In this document: positions 32,319 to 43,860 of the stretch, in pieces
How the letters are laid out: each line of letters starts with the position of its first letter
Numbering within the stretch: the stretch's first letter is position 1
DNA from: Lagopus muta
Lineage: Eukaryota > Chordata > Aves > Galliformes > Phasianidae
NCBI RefSeq assembly: GCF_023343835.1
Contig: NC_064435.1
Span: 69,574,134 to 69,638,133, forward strand
Direction of reading: 5' to 3'
Length of the DNA: 64,000 bases
Translations under genes and position numbers: made by a program
The notes under the pieces: generated by a model
Databases searched by the model: none
The model's input: the letters and a program-made list of their open reading frames with translations, nothing else
Told to the model about the DNA's origin: nothing

Positions 32319-35300
32319 CTGACTGAACTCCTATCCACATTCACAACTGTTTAATTGCAGCAGGAGCATTCAAACGTGTGCTTTGGAATTCTATGGAGAT
32401 TCCTCCCAGGCAGTTCCTGTTGTGCCCAAACCAATTCTTTTGTTTCAGCATGTAAATTAAATGAGTGGAGAATCTGACCACTTCACAGACTAATGTGGAA
32501 ACTGAGCACTCACCAAGTTATACGTAAGTAATTAGGGTTAGGGTTTGTTTCTAATTGTTTCTATTTGTTTCAGCAGATGAAGGAATGGGTGAACAGAACA
32601 GTCTTTTGTAGATAGTTCAGATAATCAGGAGATGTATTTGTTTAAGAAAAGTAATAGCAATAGACTATGCATATGTTAGCGACGATACATAGGACTGTGG
32701 TCCAGCTGGATATAAGAATTTAGCAAAACAACAGTTCATGAAGTCTAGCTTAATTCATTTGGAGACTCCATTGTGAAGATCCTTGGAAGGGCTCCAATCT
32801 GCATCATGACAGCAATCAACTGTCCTGTGCAAGCATGTTCAGATCTATGCTATTAAATAAAATTTGTCTTCTTTTCTTGTTTTGTTCAGCAAAGCTTCAA
32901 GACCTTGAATAATTCTCACAGTTCTTTTCTAAATATATTTCTACAGACTTCTGTGGGTACGTCTGGTGACCTCCCTATTGAAAAACACATTCCTGTCACT
33001 GATCTGTTTAGCCCCAGTCTTAGGCATTCGTACTTCCCTGGCTTAGCTCAATCTTATGCTGTTAATGTGTCAAAGTCTCCTTTCAAAGAATACAGTCCCA
33101 AGATGAAGTCCAGTGAGTGGGGGTTAATGGCAATGGAAAGGAAGTGGTGGAAAGGAAAATTGAGACTCAGGGTTAGGACTTCTGGTTCTTTGCCCAGCTC
33201 TGGGAATATAGTAACATATCTGCCAGTTAAGGAGTTCTGAAGTCAGAATTACTGAATATTGTTCCCCAGTCCCATCTTCTGGGTGACCTAATTTACATCT
33301 CAGTGTCCAAACTTCTAATCAGTGAGATTTCACCAACTGAACCAAACCAATCTTGGTGGTGGGTGGCCAAATATGCAAAGGCTGTAGAATTTGACAATGA
33401 CATCCATTTACCCTGCTGCAGCAACAATACTTTCCCTTTTGATGTCTCAACATTCCTATGACCACCTGGCAGCCCCTACACACCACGTGCCATAAACCCA
33501 GTGATGGAAGGAGAGAAAAGGACAGGGGCATCCTGTTACAGCCCAGTCTCTGCCAGCCCTATCCAATTCCTGACATGCCGTTGTGCAGCCAAAGACTAGT
33601 GGGAGGATTGCAGGCTGCTCAGGGGCTGGTCAGAATTGCTGCCTATCACAGCTCGCCTTAATCCCAGATTTCCATTATGAAGCAGTCCAGAAGATGCCAA
33701 CCAGTTCAGCAGTTCCTGGAGGTAGCCCAGCAACAGTAAACTCAAACAGAGATTGGCAATGGCTACCTTCAAAGCCATGCAGAAAGTTGCCAGGAGCCCC
33801 AGCATCCCCTTGCCCTAAACTCTTCCAGTACTGGGAATAGAAGGTACCCATCCTACCCAAACAGCAGCTGCTCCTCTGGCAAGTGTGCTTATATGTTTCC
33901 AGCTGAGTGATGGGCAGTCCTAGTGGGATAAAGGTGCTGCAGTCTTCTCTGATGTGCTATGAGCAGTGTGAGTATGAAGGAGGGCAAGCCTGAGGACATA
34001 AGTTTCCAGAGTCCAGGGACCAAGCAACATGAGCAGATGTTGAACTTCCATGCCTTTGGACTAGTCAATATGGAATGAATGCAGCAGTTTTGCACTGTAC
34101 AGCTAATTTATGCAATAGATCCAACCATTGATGACACAAGACTGTCCTAGCCCAAGACTCCTAGCAGCACTGCATTTCTATGCAATGATCCACACAGATC
34201 ATGGAAACATCGAAGCTGTGCTATACCCAAGGGACCATCTGGGTGGTGAGAATATTTCCATGCATGTGGGGCCTGGATGGCATTGCAATGCTCATGCTGC
34301 TATGGACTAACATTCCTTACACTGAAGAAAGACACTTACTAACGACTTCTCTCCTTCATGACCTGAGGAGCTTTCAGAGATCTTCCTTATGTGCTGTTGT
34401 TTCTTCTCTTTCCCTTTCTTGGTCTCTGCTCCACATGTCTGTCTCTTCAGCCCTGTCCCCGCATCTCTTGTCCACAACCATGAACCTCAGAGCATTGACC
34501 TGTAGCAGCACATCATAACAGTGCAGGCCATTAAGCATATTCCTACCAATAAGGCTGAGCAGCCATGAATTTTTCATTAGATTCTGAGAGGGATGCTAGC
34601 AAAGAGGCTCTGCAGAAGGAATTGCCAGGAGTTAAGCCTGCCCAACATGCTCCTGGGAATGCTGATTATGTTAGCCCTGTGTTCAGCAATCTCTTCAAAA
34701 TTTACTGTCCTTAATAAGATGAAACAATTTCTCAAGAGAAAGTGTCAATAGCAACAACTGTCAACAGAAGGACAAGGGGATGTGAAAGCTGTCACTGTTT
34801 CCTACTTGGCTTTGGAAAGCGCAAATTCAGCAGAGCCAAGCAATGTCAGCACATGGCTGTCCTTGCTGTACCTCTGTCTCCCACTCCATCAGTGGAAGAC
34901 AGTCATCTGAGGCAGGCAAGGATCATGGCTGGGGACAAGGACATGGGGCTGAGAGATGCCTGTTCAAGGGACTGTTTGCAGCCTGTAACCAGTGACCAGT
35001 AACCGGTAGCTGCACATCAGCGATAAGCTGAAAAGCAGACTGTATTAATCCCTTACAGTAAATTTTATCAGGAAAGTTCTGGCAGAGGTTGACCTTGGTC
35101 AGAGTTAACACTCAAAAGGTACTGCCAGGGCCCCAAGCGAGGGCAGGAAGATTGTGTTGTTCCATCCTGAAGCATCGGGGTCAGCCAGAGACACAACTCC
35201 TTGGTGGGGGGCAGCTTGTAAACAGCAAAGACGCGTTACAAGTGCAATTAGTCTGCGTGACAACTGTGACCGCCTTCTGTCACCACCCTAGGCCCAGCCA

Positions 35301-37639
35301 AATATCCCTTCCTCCCTCTCTTGCACAGACCTGAGCTGAGGGATAGGGCTTACACACATGACCAACTGCCTGTCAGCCTCAGGGAAAAACAGAAACACAG
35401 CCACGGCAACGGACAGGCCTGTATATGGGTAGGCCTGTATATGGACAGGCCCAGACTATTGGTTGGCAGAGCTTGGCTGTGAGAGCTATGAGCAGGGAAA
35501 TCTAGGATTCAGAGAACAGTTATGGGAGTTAGTAGTAGTCAGTTGTCATCTTGTGGTCAACACTGACACTGACAGCCCATCAGAGCACAAGGAGACTTAA
35601 TGTTATTCTATGGGCAGTGAGGTACAGTGCAACCCAAGGTATGGGATGAGGGAAATATGGAACCTGTTCCTTTGATCTCTGCCTAAGCCATTTTTCTCTT
35701 GTTCACATATCTCCACTCAAGGATGTAAGATTCAGTAATAAAAAATTTAATTAAAGATTTATGGCTGGCACTCCATGAACCATCTCATATTTTCCAGTCA
35801 AGGAAGGGAAGAGCTCTAGAAATTCTAGAAGAAAGCAACTGGGCTGCAGTTGTGGCCAGACTGCCCACGTCAGTAAGGATGAAAGGTAACAAATCCTCAC
35901 TGTCTCTATCCTCCAGTTATTGTCTCTTTCCACTCCTGTGCTCAGAAGGATGCTTGTTCAGAGCAGAGTCTTATTTTTTGTTTTGTTTGTTTGATTAATT
36001 GTGCTTATCAAAGCTCTGGCCCATTCTGCCTTTGAGGTGAATGTCAAAAGTCAAGAAAAAGCAATGAAGGAGGAGGCAGCAATGGCAGTATGTAGTCTCA
36101 GATCTGCCCTGTTACATTCCGTAGCTTGCTATGCTTTCCTGCACCCATTTTTGGGTTGCTCAGTTCTTCGAAACTCTTAACACCTGATATCACAGGAGTG
36201 TAAAGCAGGAGCCTTGTTCAGAAGACAGCGCTACAAGGCAAGTCTGAGGAATACAAAGGATTAGTTCTTCTCTAACTTTCCTAATAAACCTAAGGCACAG
36301 TCCTGAGAATGATTCAAGCGGGAAGAGATGGAAGTAACTGAGTGCCAGGCTTGAAACTGCAGATGGTAGAAGGAAGGTTATATGTTGCAAGCTTCTAGAA
36401 ATGAGCACAGAAGCTTAACTATAGAGATCCTGAAAGCTGGACCTGTTTTCTGTCTATTGTTACAGGGTGAGCCAGTCTAACAGTGTGACTTTCCTCTGTC
36501 TATCTACAGAAGGGTGAGATGGCACTGCCCACAACATCCAACTGTATAGACCACATGTTCTCCAGAGCCATGGGATGCATGCACTAGGGCATCAGGAGCT
36601 GTGTTCACACTTCTTGTTCTGCAGTTGCTGCATCCAAAATTCACACAGTGCAATGAGCTCTGTAATTGACCGATTTACCTCTTCATTCCATCTCAGAGAG
36701 GAGTGAAGTACCAGGTCTTTCCCTTCCCTTTGCAGTCACCTGATGCCTCTTTGGGGACGACACCAGATCCACCCCATACCTTGTGCCTACATTAACTGAA
36801 GTCTTGCCCTTTTACTGCACCAGGCACTCAGCCAGCCTACTTGCAGAAAGCAGCAGAGCGTGCAAAGGGCCAGCGTGTTTGCACGCAGCTCCGTTCCATT
36901 CGGCCTCTCCCAGCAGCTGCTGTGGGGGTGATGGGGACAAGTAGATCTTCTTTCAGACCCCCTGTGGATAGGCTTCAACAGGTCCCTTATTCATTGATTT
37001 AAGAAATCCAGCTGCAATTATGGGTGAGCCACTGATAAAAGAGCCCAGGCTGGGCACTTGGATCCAGGCACGTCTTTGGCCACAGTGCTGGCTGCTGCTC
37101 TTGCTTCATTGTAACACTGTCTGAACCAACATCAAGAGCTTGGTGCAGTCACAGTGCTGATTTCATCACTAAGTTGTCTAGTGCACAACTTCCTGGCAGC
37201 AGAAACACCTTCCACCAAAATTTCAGGACTGGACTGTAACAGTGCCTTCTTACAGCTTCAAGCAATGGGTTCAAGCACTAGGGTTCGTTGTTAAATTGTC
37301 TCCTATTTCTACTTTGCATGTAAATGGTACCATCTCCAGAATTTCCTTCCACAGTATCAAAGCCTGATTGTAGGCTCCTACTTCCTGCGCTCCTGTTTAG
37401 GCCAGCAGGAATCTTGCTAGCTATCTCTGCTGGAGATTTGACCACCTTGCGTGTCTGCACTCCATTCAGCCCTGCAAGGGATCCATCAGTGTTTTTGGCA
37501 GAATACCACAATGAGAACTCACACAATCTTATGTTTCCTCTAGGTATTGCAAAGATTTTTGTGTGCTTTTCAGGAACCCTTGTACAAGCACGATTTTTAT
37601 TCCTATGTGCTCCTACCTGAAGACATTTCTTCTATCTGC
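32319..37639. other. Intergenic, no gene seen
   Basis: A tiny TTAGGG-like doublet stands at about 32533-32546. A 16-base-period direct repeat lies at 35415-35444. Otherwise there is no recognisable gene, RNA or mobile element. Confidence 0.45.
35415..35444. repeat. Short tandem direct repeat, period 16
   Basis: AGGCCTGTATATGG occurs at 35415-35428 and 35431-35444, followed by a further 'acaggcc'. ACAGGCCTGT at its left edge is itself a palindrome. The unit is too short to place. Confidence 0.7.
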
Positions 37640-38200
37640 AAGATAATGCATTTTGTTTGAATACACCCATCTAACCAAGTTATACAGAACTCTTTGAGTG
37701 GTCTGTTTATCAGTCTATTCAGTTTTGTGTTATCTGTGGATTTTTATTTGAACTGGTTTTGTATGTAACTTCAAATCACTGGTTCAAGTATTGATAGTTT
37801 TCATTCTACTACTGCTCCCTGCAGAAACCAACCAAAATAATCAAAGACCATTCCCAATTATTTCTTCTCTAAATTGCAAGTTCTCAATTCTCTTAATATA
37901 CTTTAATGACTTTGCATAGTGTATTGTTTTAACCAATACAATGTACTATAATTTTATTTATATCAATAAGTCATGCCTTACAAAATTTTGCACCATAAGG
38001 CTATGGATTTACTTTATCAATCACAACTTTATCAAACACAATTTTCAGGTAGAACACTGAGGGTTGCAGTCCACAAAATGATGTTTCTGATCTTTAGTTC
38101 TCTTTCAATAAGCACCTCTATTAGATTCTGCATTATTTTTTCACTGGATAGGCATTAGCTACCTGGCCTGTAGATCCCTTGGTCTTAGAAAGGATGGGAT
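37640..38200 (-). mobile_element. Ancient CR1-lineage LINE fragment
   Basis: Along plus it reads 'gtggtctgtttatcagtctattcagttttgtgttatctgtgga', then 'actgctccctgcagaaacc', later 'agtcatgccttacaaaattttgcacc', and 'attattttttcactggataggcattagctacctggcctgtagatccc'. This order parallels the reverse-transcriptase region of old amniote CR1 families (reverse strand: 'tgtgtcatctgc', 'cctgcggaacccc', 'aatgccttacagaagtc', 'tattttgcctgggat', 'aggcctataa'). It is far more diverged than the 3' CR1 ends around it. The ends are approximate. Confidence 0.65.
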
Positions 38201-39739
38201 GCTAGGTAACACATTTTTAAAAGTTATATAATCACTGAAAATGAAAACTGAGCTGAAGACATTTCCAACAGCATTGTGATTTGAGCTGGAAAGGATTACC
38301 AAGAGCAGTTGCCTGAGGAAAATGGTAGGAAATTAAGAAGAGCGTCTAATTCCTAATTCTCTCCTTGTTAACTTTTTTCAAGATTAAAATGTATACCTAC
38401 AGAGATCAGGATTAGGAGAGGGTTGTTGATGGGGATGGGGTGTGGTTGGAGAGATTATAAGAAATGGGAGAAGGAAGGTCTTCTAGAGGGAAAGGCAGGA
38501 ATCAAAAGATAGGCAATGTTGTCTTAGGACCTGGAAGCTGAACAAGAGAGGTATTCTTGGGCTGCCACTGGAAGTTCTTCCTTGGGTCTGAAGGACTCAG
38601 GTCAGGAGGAAGGATGAAGTGGTAGTAGATGCTCGTACAGAAGGGGCCTGGCTTTGTGAGGAGAGAGTGGTCCAAGTGAAGGAGGGTTAGGATTGAAGGC
38701 AAGACAACAGTGTAAAACTGTTGGGAGGTATCTTCATAATTGTTTTAATGGATAAATTAATGTGCCCTGCCTGTGACTATAGCTCCTCTGTTATCCTTTC
38801 CCAGCAAAACCCAGACAAACCATCCTCACAGCACTACTGTTTTCTCAGCTGAATCACAAATCAAGATGTTCATGGCAGTGAGCTTCCCTTTCAAATTGTG
38901 CTTTGGCCACTCATGGAGAGAGAGGGCTGAATTGTGCTTCATCAAGGATGACAGTGTTTGCTAAAGGATCTTTTCCTGAATAAAAGGAACTAGATGAGGA
39001 GACTCATGAACTAAAACTGTAACTTCAGCTGTTAATAACCCATTGTCATCTGCTCCTCAACAGAAGGAAATGGGAAGAAATATATAAAGACATCACCTGT
39101 GGTTCCTTGTATCTCCTTCCTGTTCACAAGGGAGACCTTTCAGAGGGAAAATCCTACAGAGCAACCTATGTGTTTGGTATTAAGAAACTTTACAAGAAGA
39201 AAATAAAGTAGAAAAGAGAATTCCAACCAGTAGCAATCACCGTAGAATTAACAGGACAAATGTCTTCAGAGACAGTGAGAGGAGTAGACAGCAAAGAAAC
39301 AGATATAAAATGTATGTCTAACTCTGTTGATGGGAAAATCTCTGAAAAGTTAATGCAAGAATACATGATAGAGGCAAGGCACAGATCTGTACTGCTACAG
39401 TTCTCACTCACATCTAGCTCCTACCCACCCTTTTCCTCTGCTCATTTCCTTGCAGCATCTTGTGAACATTCTTCTATGTCTACTTCTTACTAACAGTCCT
39501 TCCTCCAACACCCCGCCACACTGGCTCCCACCATCTTCTCAGCATCATCATCAGTCCTCAGATAACATCTGCAGTGACATGCTGAGGGTTCCCACCACCT
39601 CCACCTCACATACCTGAAGCCACCCCTCAAGGGCCCTGGTGGAGACATATGGCCCCTGCTTCTGGCAGTTTGTCCTTAGATGGCCACTGGCATTGTCATA
39701 CCTATGCTCTCCCACAGCAAACAGATCCCCTGCAGACAT
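38201..39739. other. Intergenic, no gene seen
   Basis: No protein-like frame or repeat recognised downstream of the SBK-like gene's probable poly(A) signal. Confidence 0.4.
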
Positions 39740-39745
39740 TTTATT
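39740..39745 (-). terminator. Probable poly(A) signal of the SBK-like gene (AATAAA)
   Basis: The first AATAAA I find on the minus strand after the kinase stop at 40151, about 405 bp downstream. If used, the 3' UTR would include the overlapping hairpins at 39866-39896. Confidence 0.4.
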
Positions 39746-39865
39746 ACAAGAGAAGAAGAGCCACACGTGGAAACAAAGAAGTAGATATCTGCTCTATTTC
39801 AAAGGTAATGCAGGTGCTGCATCCCCAGAAACCACCTCAGAGTGTCCAGTGGCAGGATACAAATT

Positions 39866-39896
39866 GATGCTTCACACATGAAGCATCATGTGTGAA
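39866..39896. other. Two overlapping, mutually exclusive hairpins in the probable SBK-like 3' UTR
   Basis: Stem 1 pairs GATGCTTC (39866-39873) with GAAGCATC (39880-39887) around a six-base loop. Stem 2 pairs TTCACACATG (39871-39880) with CATGTGTGAA (39887-39896), also around a six-base loop. Both stems are perfect and share bases, so only one can form at a time. A role is speculation. Confidence 0.6.
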
Positions 39897-40150
39897 CATT
39901 TCTCATCTGTGTGAGAAAGGAGATATTTTCAAGTCCCAAGGAAGGAGGTGGCAATGGACAACGATGAGCTTAGAGTGAGGACCATCTTGGGGAAGGAGCT
40001 TGATTCCATGATGGTAGGGATAGTGCTGTGGAGAAGTTGATCTCTGGGTTACCATGGCATCTCACAGCCACACTGCTGGAGGCCCACTATGATGCCCTCA
40101 GCCCCACACCTCATTGCAAGGTGACTTCCCTCTCCTGTGGGGAGCAGGCT

Positions 40151-42119
40151 CTAGGGCTTCACAGCAGCGTCCCCACTGTGCCCCTCATCTTGACGCCAAG
40201 GGCAATTGACATAGCGCAGAGCCCCACCAACAGGACAACGCTTGGCAGGATCCAGTGCCAGCAGGCTCCGCAACATGAGAGCAGCCTCAGCTGTCAGGCG
40301 CTTCCAGTGGCGAGGCAAGTTCTCTTCCAGGCCTGTTTCCTGCCACAGCATGAAATCCTCAAAGAAAGGGTCTTTGGGCAGGCTTTGCTCCCAAGGGAAA
40401 TAGCCAGTCAGCAAGCAGAACAGCAGCACACCGAAGGCCCATGCATCCATGCTGGCATCTATGGGCACCCCTTGGGCATCAGTGGTATTGCTTAGTTCAG
40501 GGGCGGTGTAGGGGATTACTCCAGCCACCAGTTTGAGCTTGGTACCCTTGGGCCGTGTAAGCCCAAAATCAGTCAGTTTGATGCGCCGGCATTCAGGGTC
40601 AAAAAGCAGCACATTCTCAGGCTTGACATCACGATACACAAGCCCCCGGCTGTGGATGAACTCCAGAGCACTCACAAGCTGCTTGGCACAATGCTTGGCA
40701 GCTGGTTCAGGGATCCCATCCTGCAGAGGGAGAAAGATAAACAATGTTGCACTTGCTCAGCATCTAGTCAGTCCTATCGAGGTGGGGGGCTTTCATTTTT
40801 GCTCTCTGTTAGGGAATGTCTTCAAGTTTCTGTTCTTGCAAGCTCAAATCTTGTTCAAAGCTGTAGATCTCAGAAGTGGAAGACCCATATCCCACTGACT
40901 TTCTCCCTCTGCCCCAGCCAGTCTGTGGAGGCCAAACACTGCCATCCCAATTCCCATGCCTTTGTCTCAGCACTCACCCTGGGTTTGATGATTGATATGA
41001 GGTCTTTGTGCATTGCTGGTTCATAGAGGAAACCATAATATTGACTGGATTCGATTGCAATTCCAAACATGCCAATGATAGCAGGGTGGGTGGCAAGGGA
41101 GAGTGCCACACAGTACTCATACAGGAAGGTGTGCAGCTTGGTACTGGCTTTGGGCAGCAGCTTGAGAGCCATAGGAGTTCCTGGGGATGGGAAGAATGAG
41201 TTAGATCTCCCCTGAAAGTCACTCACACCAAAACCAGACAGAGAGAGCACTGAGCAGAAATGGGTCTAGAAACTCATTAGGGGCCACAGGGGTCTCTGGC
41301 CAAAAGTTTTATACGGAGGTATGTCATATTGGGACCAGATAAGAAAACAAATACTGCTGCTCATGTGAGTTTTGAGCTATTCAGTTCACGCCATGGGAAC
41401 ACTGGGTAGTGGAAGAGAAATTCAGGCTACATGAGTTCATCAGTTCAACCTGGAGATGAGTACTCTCAATGCTCTGAGGGCATTCATAGGCCTTAATGTC
41501 CTTGGCCAGTTCCACCTTAGACCTTCAGCCACACCATGGTGATCCATGGGCCCAGAAGAACAACTTAAGCCCAGTGCTTCACTCCCTGCCTATGCTGTGT
41601 TGTTGGGGTGCTGGTTTCTAGCTGTATGATATCCATGCCTATGCATGGCCCTGAGACCTGATGGTCCAGATCGGTGGACTGGCTTCCCAGCTTGACCTTG
41701 GACCTACCTCATCATCACAGTCCTGCCTGTTGCTCTGGGCTGTTCCCCCGTCATTACCTTCCCACTAGCTGTGTGCAATGGGAAGGTGCCTGTCTGGAAG
41801 GCCCCTGCCCTGTTGGTTCCCTTGGGAATCTCCTGACACTCCTGGCACCAAACACCCAAGACCCCATCAGCCCATGCATGTGGGCAAGTGGAGAGGAGAC
41901 CGAGCACAACAGCTCACAGGGTGCAGCCAGTTCCTTACCTCTCTGCCTGTGGGTCACTAGCATCACATGGCCGTACTTGCCCCTGCCCAGCTCCCGAATA
42001 ACCTCATAGTGCTCAGCCACTTCAGTGCGCACCAGGCTCTGAGCCGTGATCTCCAGGAGCTCCTCTAGCATGGTTGGTGCTGCTGTTGGTGCCACTGCCA
42101 CAGATGAGTTCTCAGCCAT
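40151..42119 (-). CDS. SBK-family serine/threonine kinase (SBK2/SBK3-like)
   Basis: Three coding exons on the minus strand: 41939-42119, 40978-41180 and 40151-40720, with donors gtaagg and gtgagt and acceptors ending ccccag and ctgcag. The sum is 317 aa plus stop; human SBK2 and SBK3 are near 350. The glycine loop is GRGKYG (45-50), beta-3 lysine K67 (MALK), alpha-C glutamate probably E82, catalytic loop YRDVKPEN (157-164), DFG 179-181, and APE 201-203. All key catalytic residues are present, so an active kinase is expected; tyrosine replaces the His of HRD, as in the AKT group. The segment after APE, with DAWAFGVLLFCLLTGYFPW, and the end with CPWRQ are typical of SBK2/3. Substrates of this family are poorly known; mammalian SBK2/3 are expressed in heart muscle. 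The start is the ATG of MAENSS. An acceptor-like 'ttctgcag' just upstream (about 42129) suggests an untranslated first exon. The orthology within SBK1/2/3 is not settled by eye. Confidence 0.9.
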
Positions 42120-42129
42120 TGCTGAGCTC

Positions 42130-43044
42130 TGCAGAAACACCAAAGCCTGAGTCAGAAACAGAACAACATGCACAGAGCAAAAATGGATCAGATACGCCAC
42201 AAACTGTACCATGGCAAGGGATATTTCTGCTACATGGATTCTGAGTACTCTCTTGGCTGCCCTAGGGTTGAGTTGGTGTTTTTTTTAGAGTGCATTTCTA
42301 GGCAAAGGCTGTCACTATATGGAAGGCCCATGTACTGAAGGAACTTCTAATCCTTTCTGGCCTCCAGTCAAATGCTCATCTCTCTCTAATTGTAGGCCTG
42401 AGGCCTCTCATTTCAAATAATTGAACTGTCTTGCTGTATCTGTACTGGATACTGGCTTTCCAGGCCTCTTTTTATTCTACGCTCTGATGTTCATCAATAA
42501 GTAAAACATCAACAGCGTTCCAGATTGTGAAGCAAGACCCAACTCTCCTGCCCTCGTCAGCCTACTGCAGACACCTCATCTGTGTCCTTCTACACAGAGC
42601 CCCAGCCCTTGTGCTTACTGAAGAAAAAATTTAAGGTAGCAGCACAAATGGACTTGCCTTAGACTGAGGCACAGCTAGCCCATGACAAAAAGGCAATGAG
42701 CAGATGTGGTATGCACTGAGTAGGCAAAGGGATATCAGTAACTCATGTGTCTTCTGACATTTCTGACCCAAACTCATCTGTGCAGCCAAGAAACTTAAGC
42801 AGGAAGGAAACTTGGAAAATCAGTGCCATTTTGTGCCAGAACCAAATGATTCAGACTCATTTCAGATAAATATTTTTTGTTGCTGCTGTTTTTTGTTTGT
42901 TTGTTTGTTTTCAGTGCCCCTAGCATACTACAAGGGAACTTTTTAAAGTATCAACATTCTCCCACAGTCTATATTTTACTCTGAAAATAGAGACTCTGCC
43001 ATCCTGGTCCTGGGAAACCCTCCAAGTTTCAGTTTCAGGACAAG
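42130..43044. other. 5' flank or first intron of the SBK-like gene
   Basis: No CpG-rich promoter is visible here. A (TTTG)n simple repeat lies near 42893-42911. The transcription start of the kinase gene probably lies in or beyond this stretch. Confidence 0.4.
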
Positions 43045-43860
43045 GTCACAGAACCACAGAAACACAGGATGTCTGAGGTCAGAAGGGACCTCTGGAGATC
43101 ACTGAGTGCAAACTTCTGCTCAGGGCAAGGTCAATAAGAGCAGGTTCATCAGGGCTGCGATCAAGTGGGTTTTGAATATCTCCGAAGATGGAGATACCCT
43201 AACTGCTCTGGGCAGCTTGTTCCAGTGTTTAATCACTTTTATGGTTAAAAAGCTTCTCCTTATGCCTATATAGGAATTCTGAGTTTGTCTGTGCCCACTG
43301 CTTCTTGTCCTGTCACACAGTACCACTGATAAGACTCTAGACGTATCTTTTTTATACCCTTCCATCAGGTAAGAAGATCCCTTCAAAGATAAATCATTCC
43401 AGCTCCCTGAATGTCTCTTTGTATGAGAGATGCTCCAGTTCCTTAATAATCCTGACAGCCCTCTGACAGACTTTCTCCATTACATCCATGTCCCTTTTTT
43501 GCTGGGGAGCCCAGAACCGGACCTAACCTGCTGATGTGGCCTCACCAGTGCTGCACAGAGGGGAATCATAGAATCATAGAATTGCTCAGGTTGGAAAAGA
43601 CCTTAAAGATCATCAACCACAACCTAACCATACAACTCTAACAACCCTTTGCTAAATCATGTCCCTGAGTACCACATCCAGTTTTTAAACACATCCAGGG
43701 ATGGTGACTCAACCACCTCCCTGGGGAGCCTACTCCAGTGTTTAACAACCCTTTCAGTAAAGAAGTTTTTCCTGATATCCAACTTAACCTCCCCTGGGAA
43801 GGATCACCCCTCTGGAGCTGCTGGTTACTGCCTACTGCAGTCCAGAGTGCAACACAAAGC
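43045..43860 (-). mobile_element. CR1 LINE interrupted by a younger CR1
   Basis: The outer copy runs from about 43045 ('ggtcacagaaccacagaaacacagg', 3' end) through 'gcagcttgttccagtg', 'ttcttgtcctgtcac' and 'gctggggagcccagaaccgg' to 43563. It resumes at 43801 with 'ggatcacccctctggagctgctggttac', which continues the same CR1 order. Reverse orientation, 5' truncated near 43860, with many changes. The inserted element is listed separately. Confidence 0.88.
43564..43800 (-). mobile_element. CR1 LINE inserted into an older CR1
   Basis: It starts 'aatcatagaatcatagaattgctcagg' with two clean octamers, and ends 'gatatccaacttaacctcccctgggaa'. It is about 237 bp, in the same orientation as the host copy. 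GGGAA stands at both edges (43561-43565 and 43796-43800), which may be a short target-site duplication. Its octamer end is better kept than that of the host copy, consistent with a younger age. Confidence 0.88.

Noticed and set aside
32533-32546. TTAGGG-like doublet
   Set aside because: Only two units; too short to be called an interstitial telomeric repeat.
24169-40150. CMBL expected after CCT5 by comparison with the human map
   Set aside because: No frame with the dienelactone-hydrolase signature was seen. Short exons could be missed by eye, so absence is not proven.
40028-40495. 155-codon plus-strand open frame
   Set aside because: It lies antisense to the kinase last exon, which has clear SBK motifs on the minus strand; a shadow frame.
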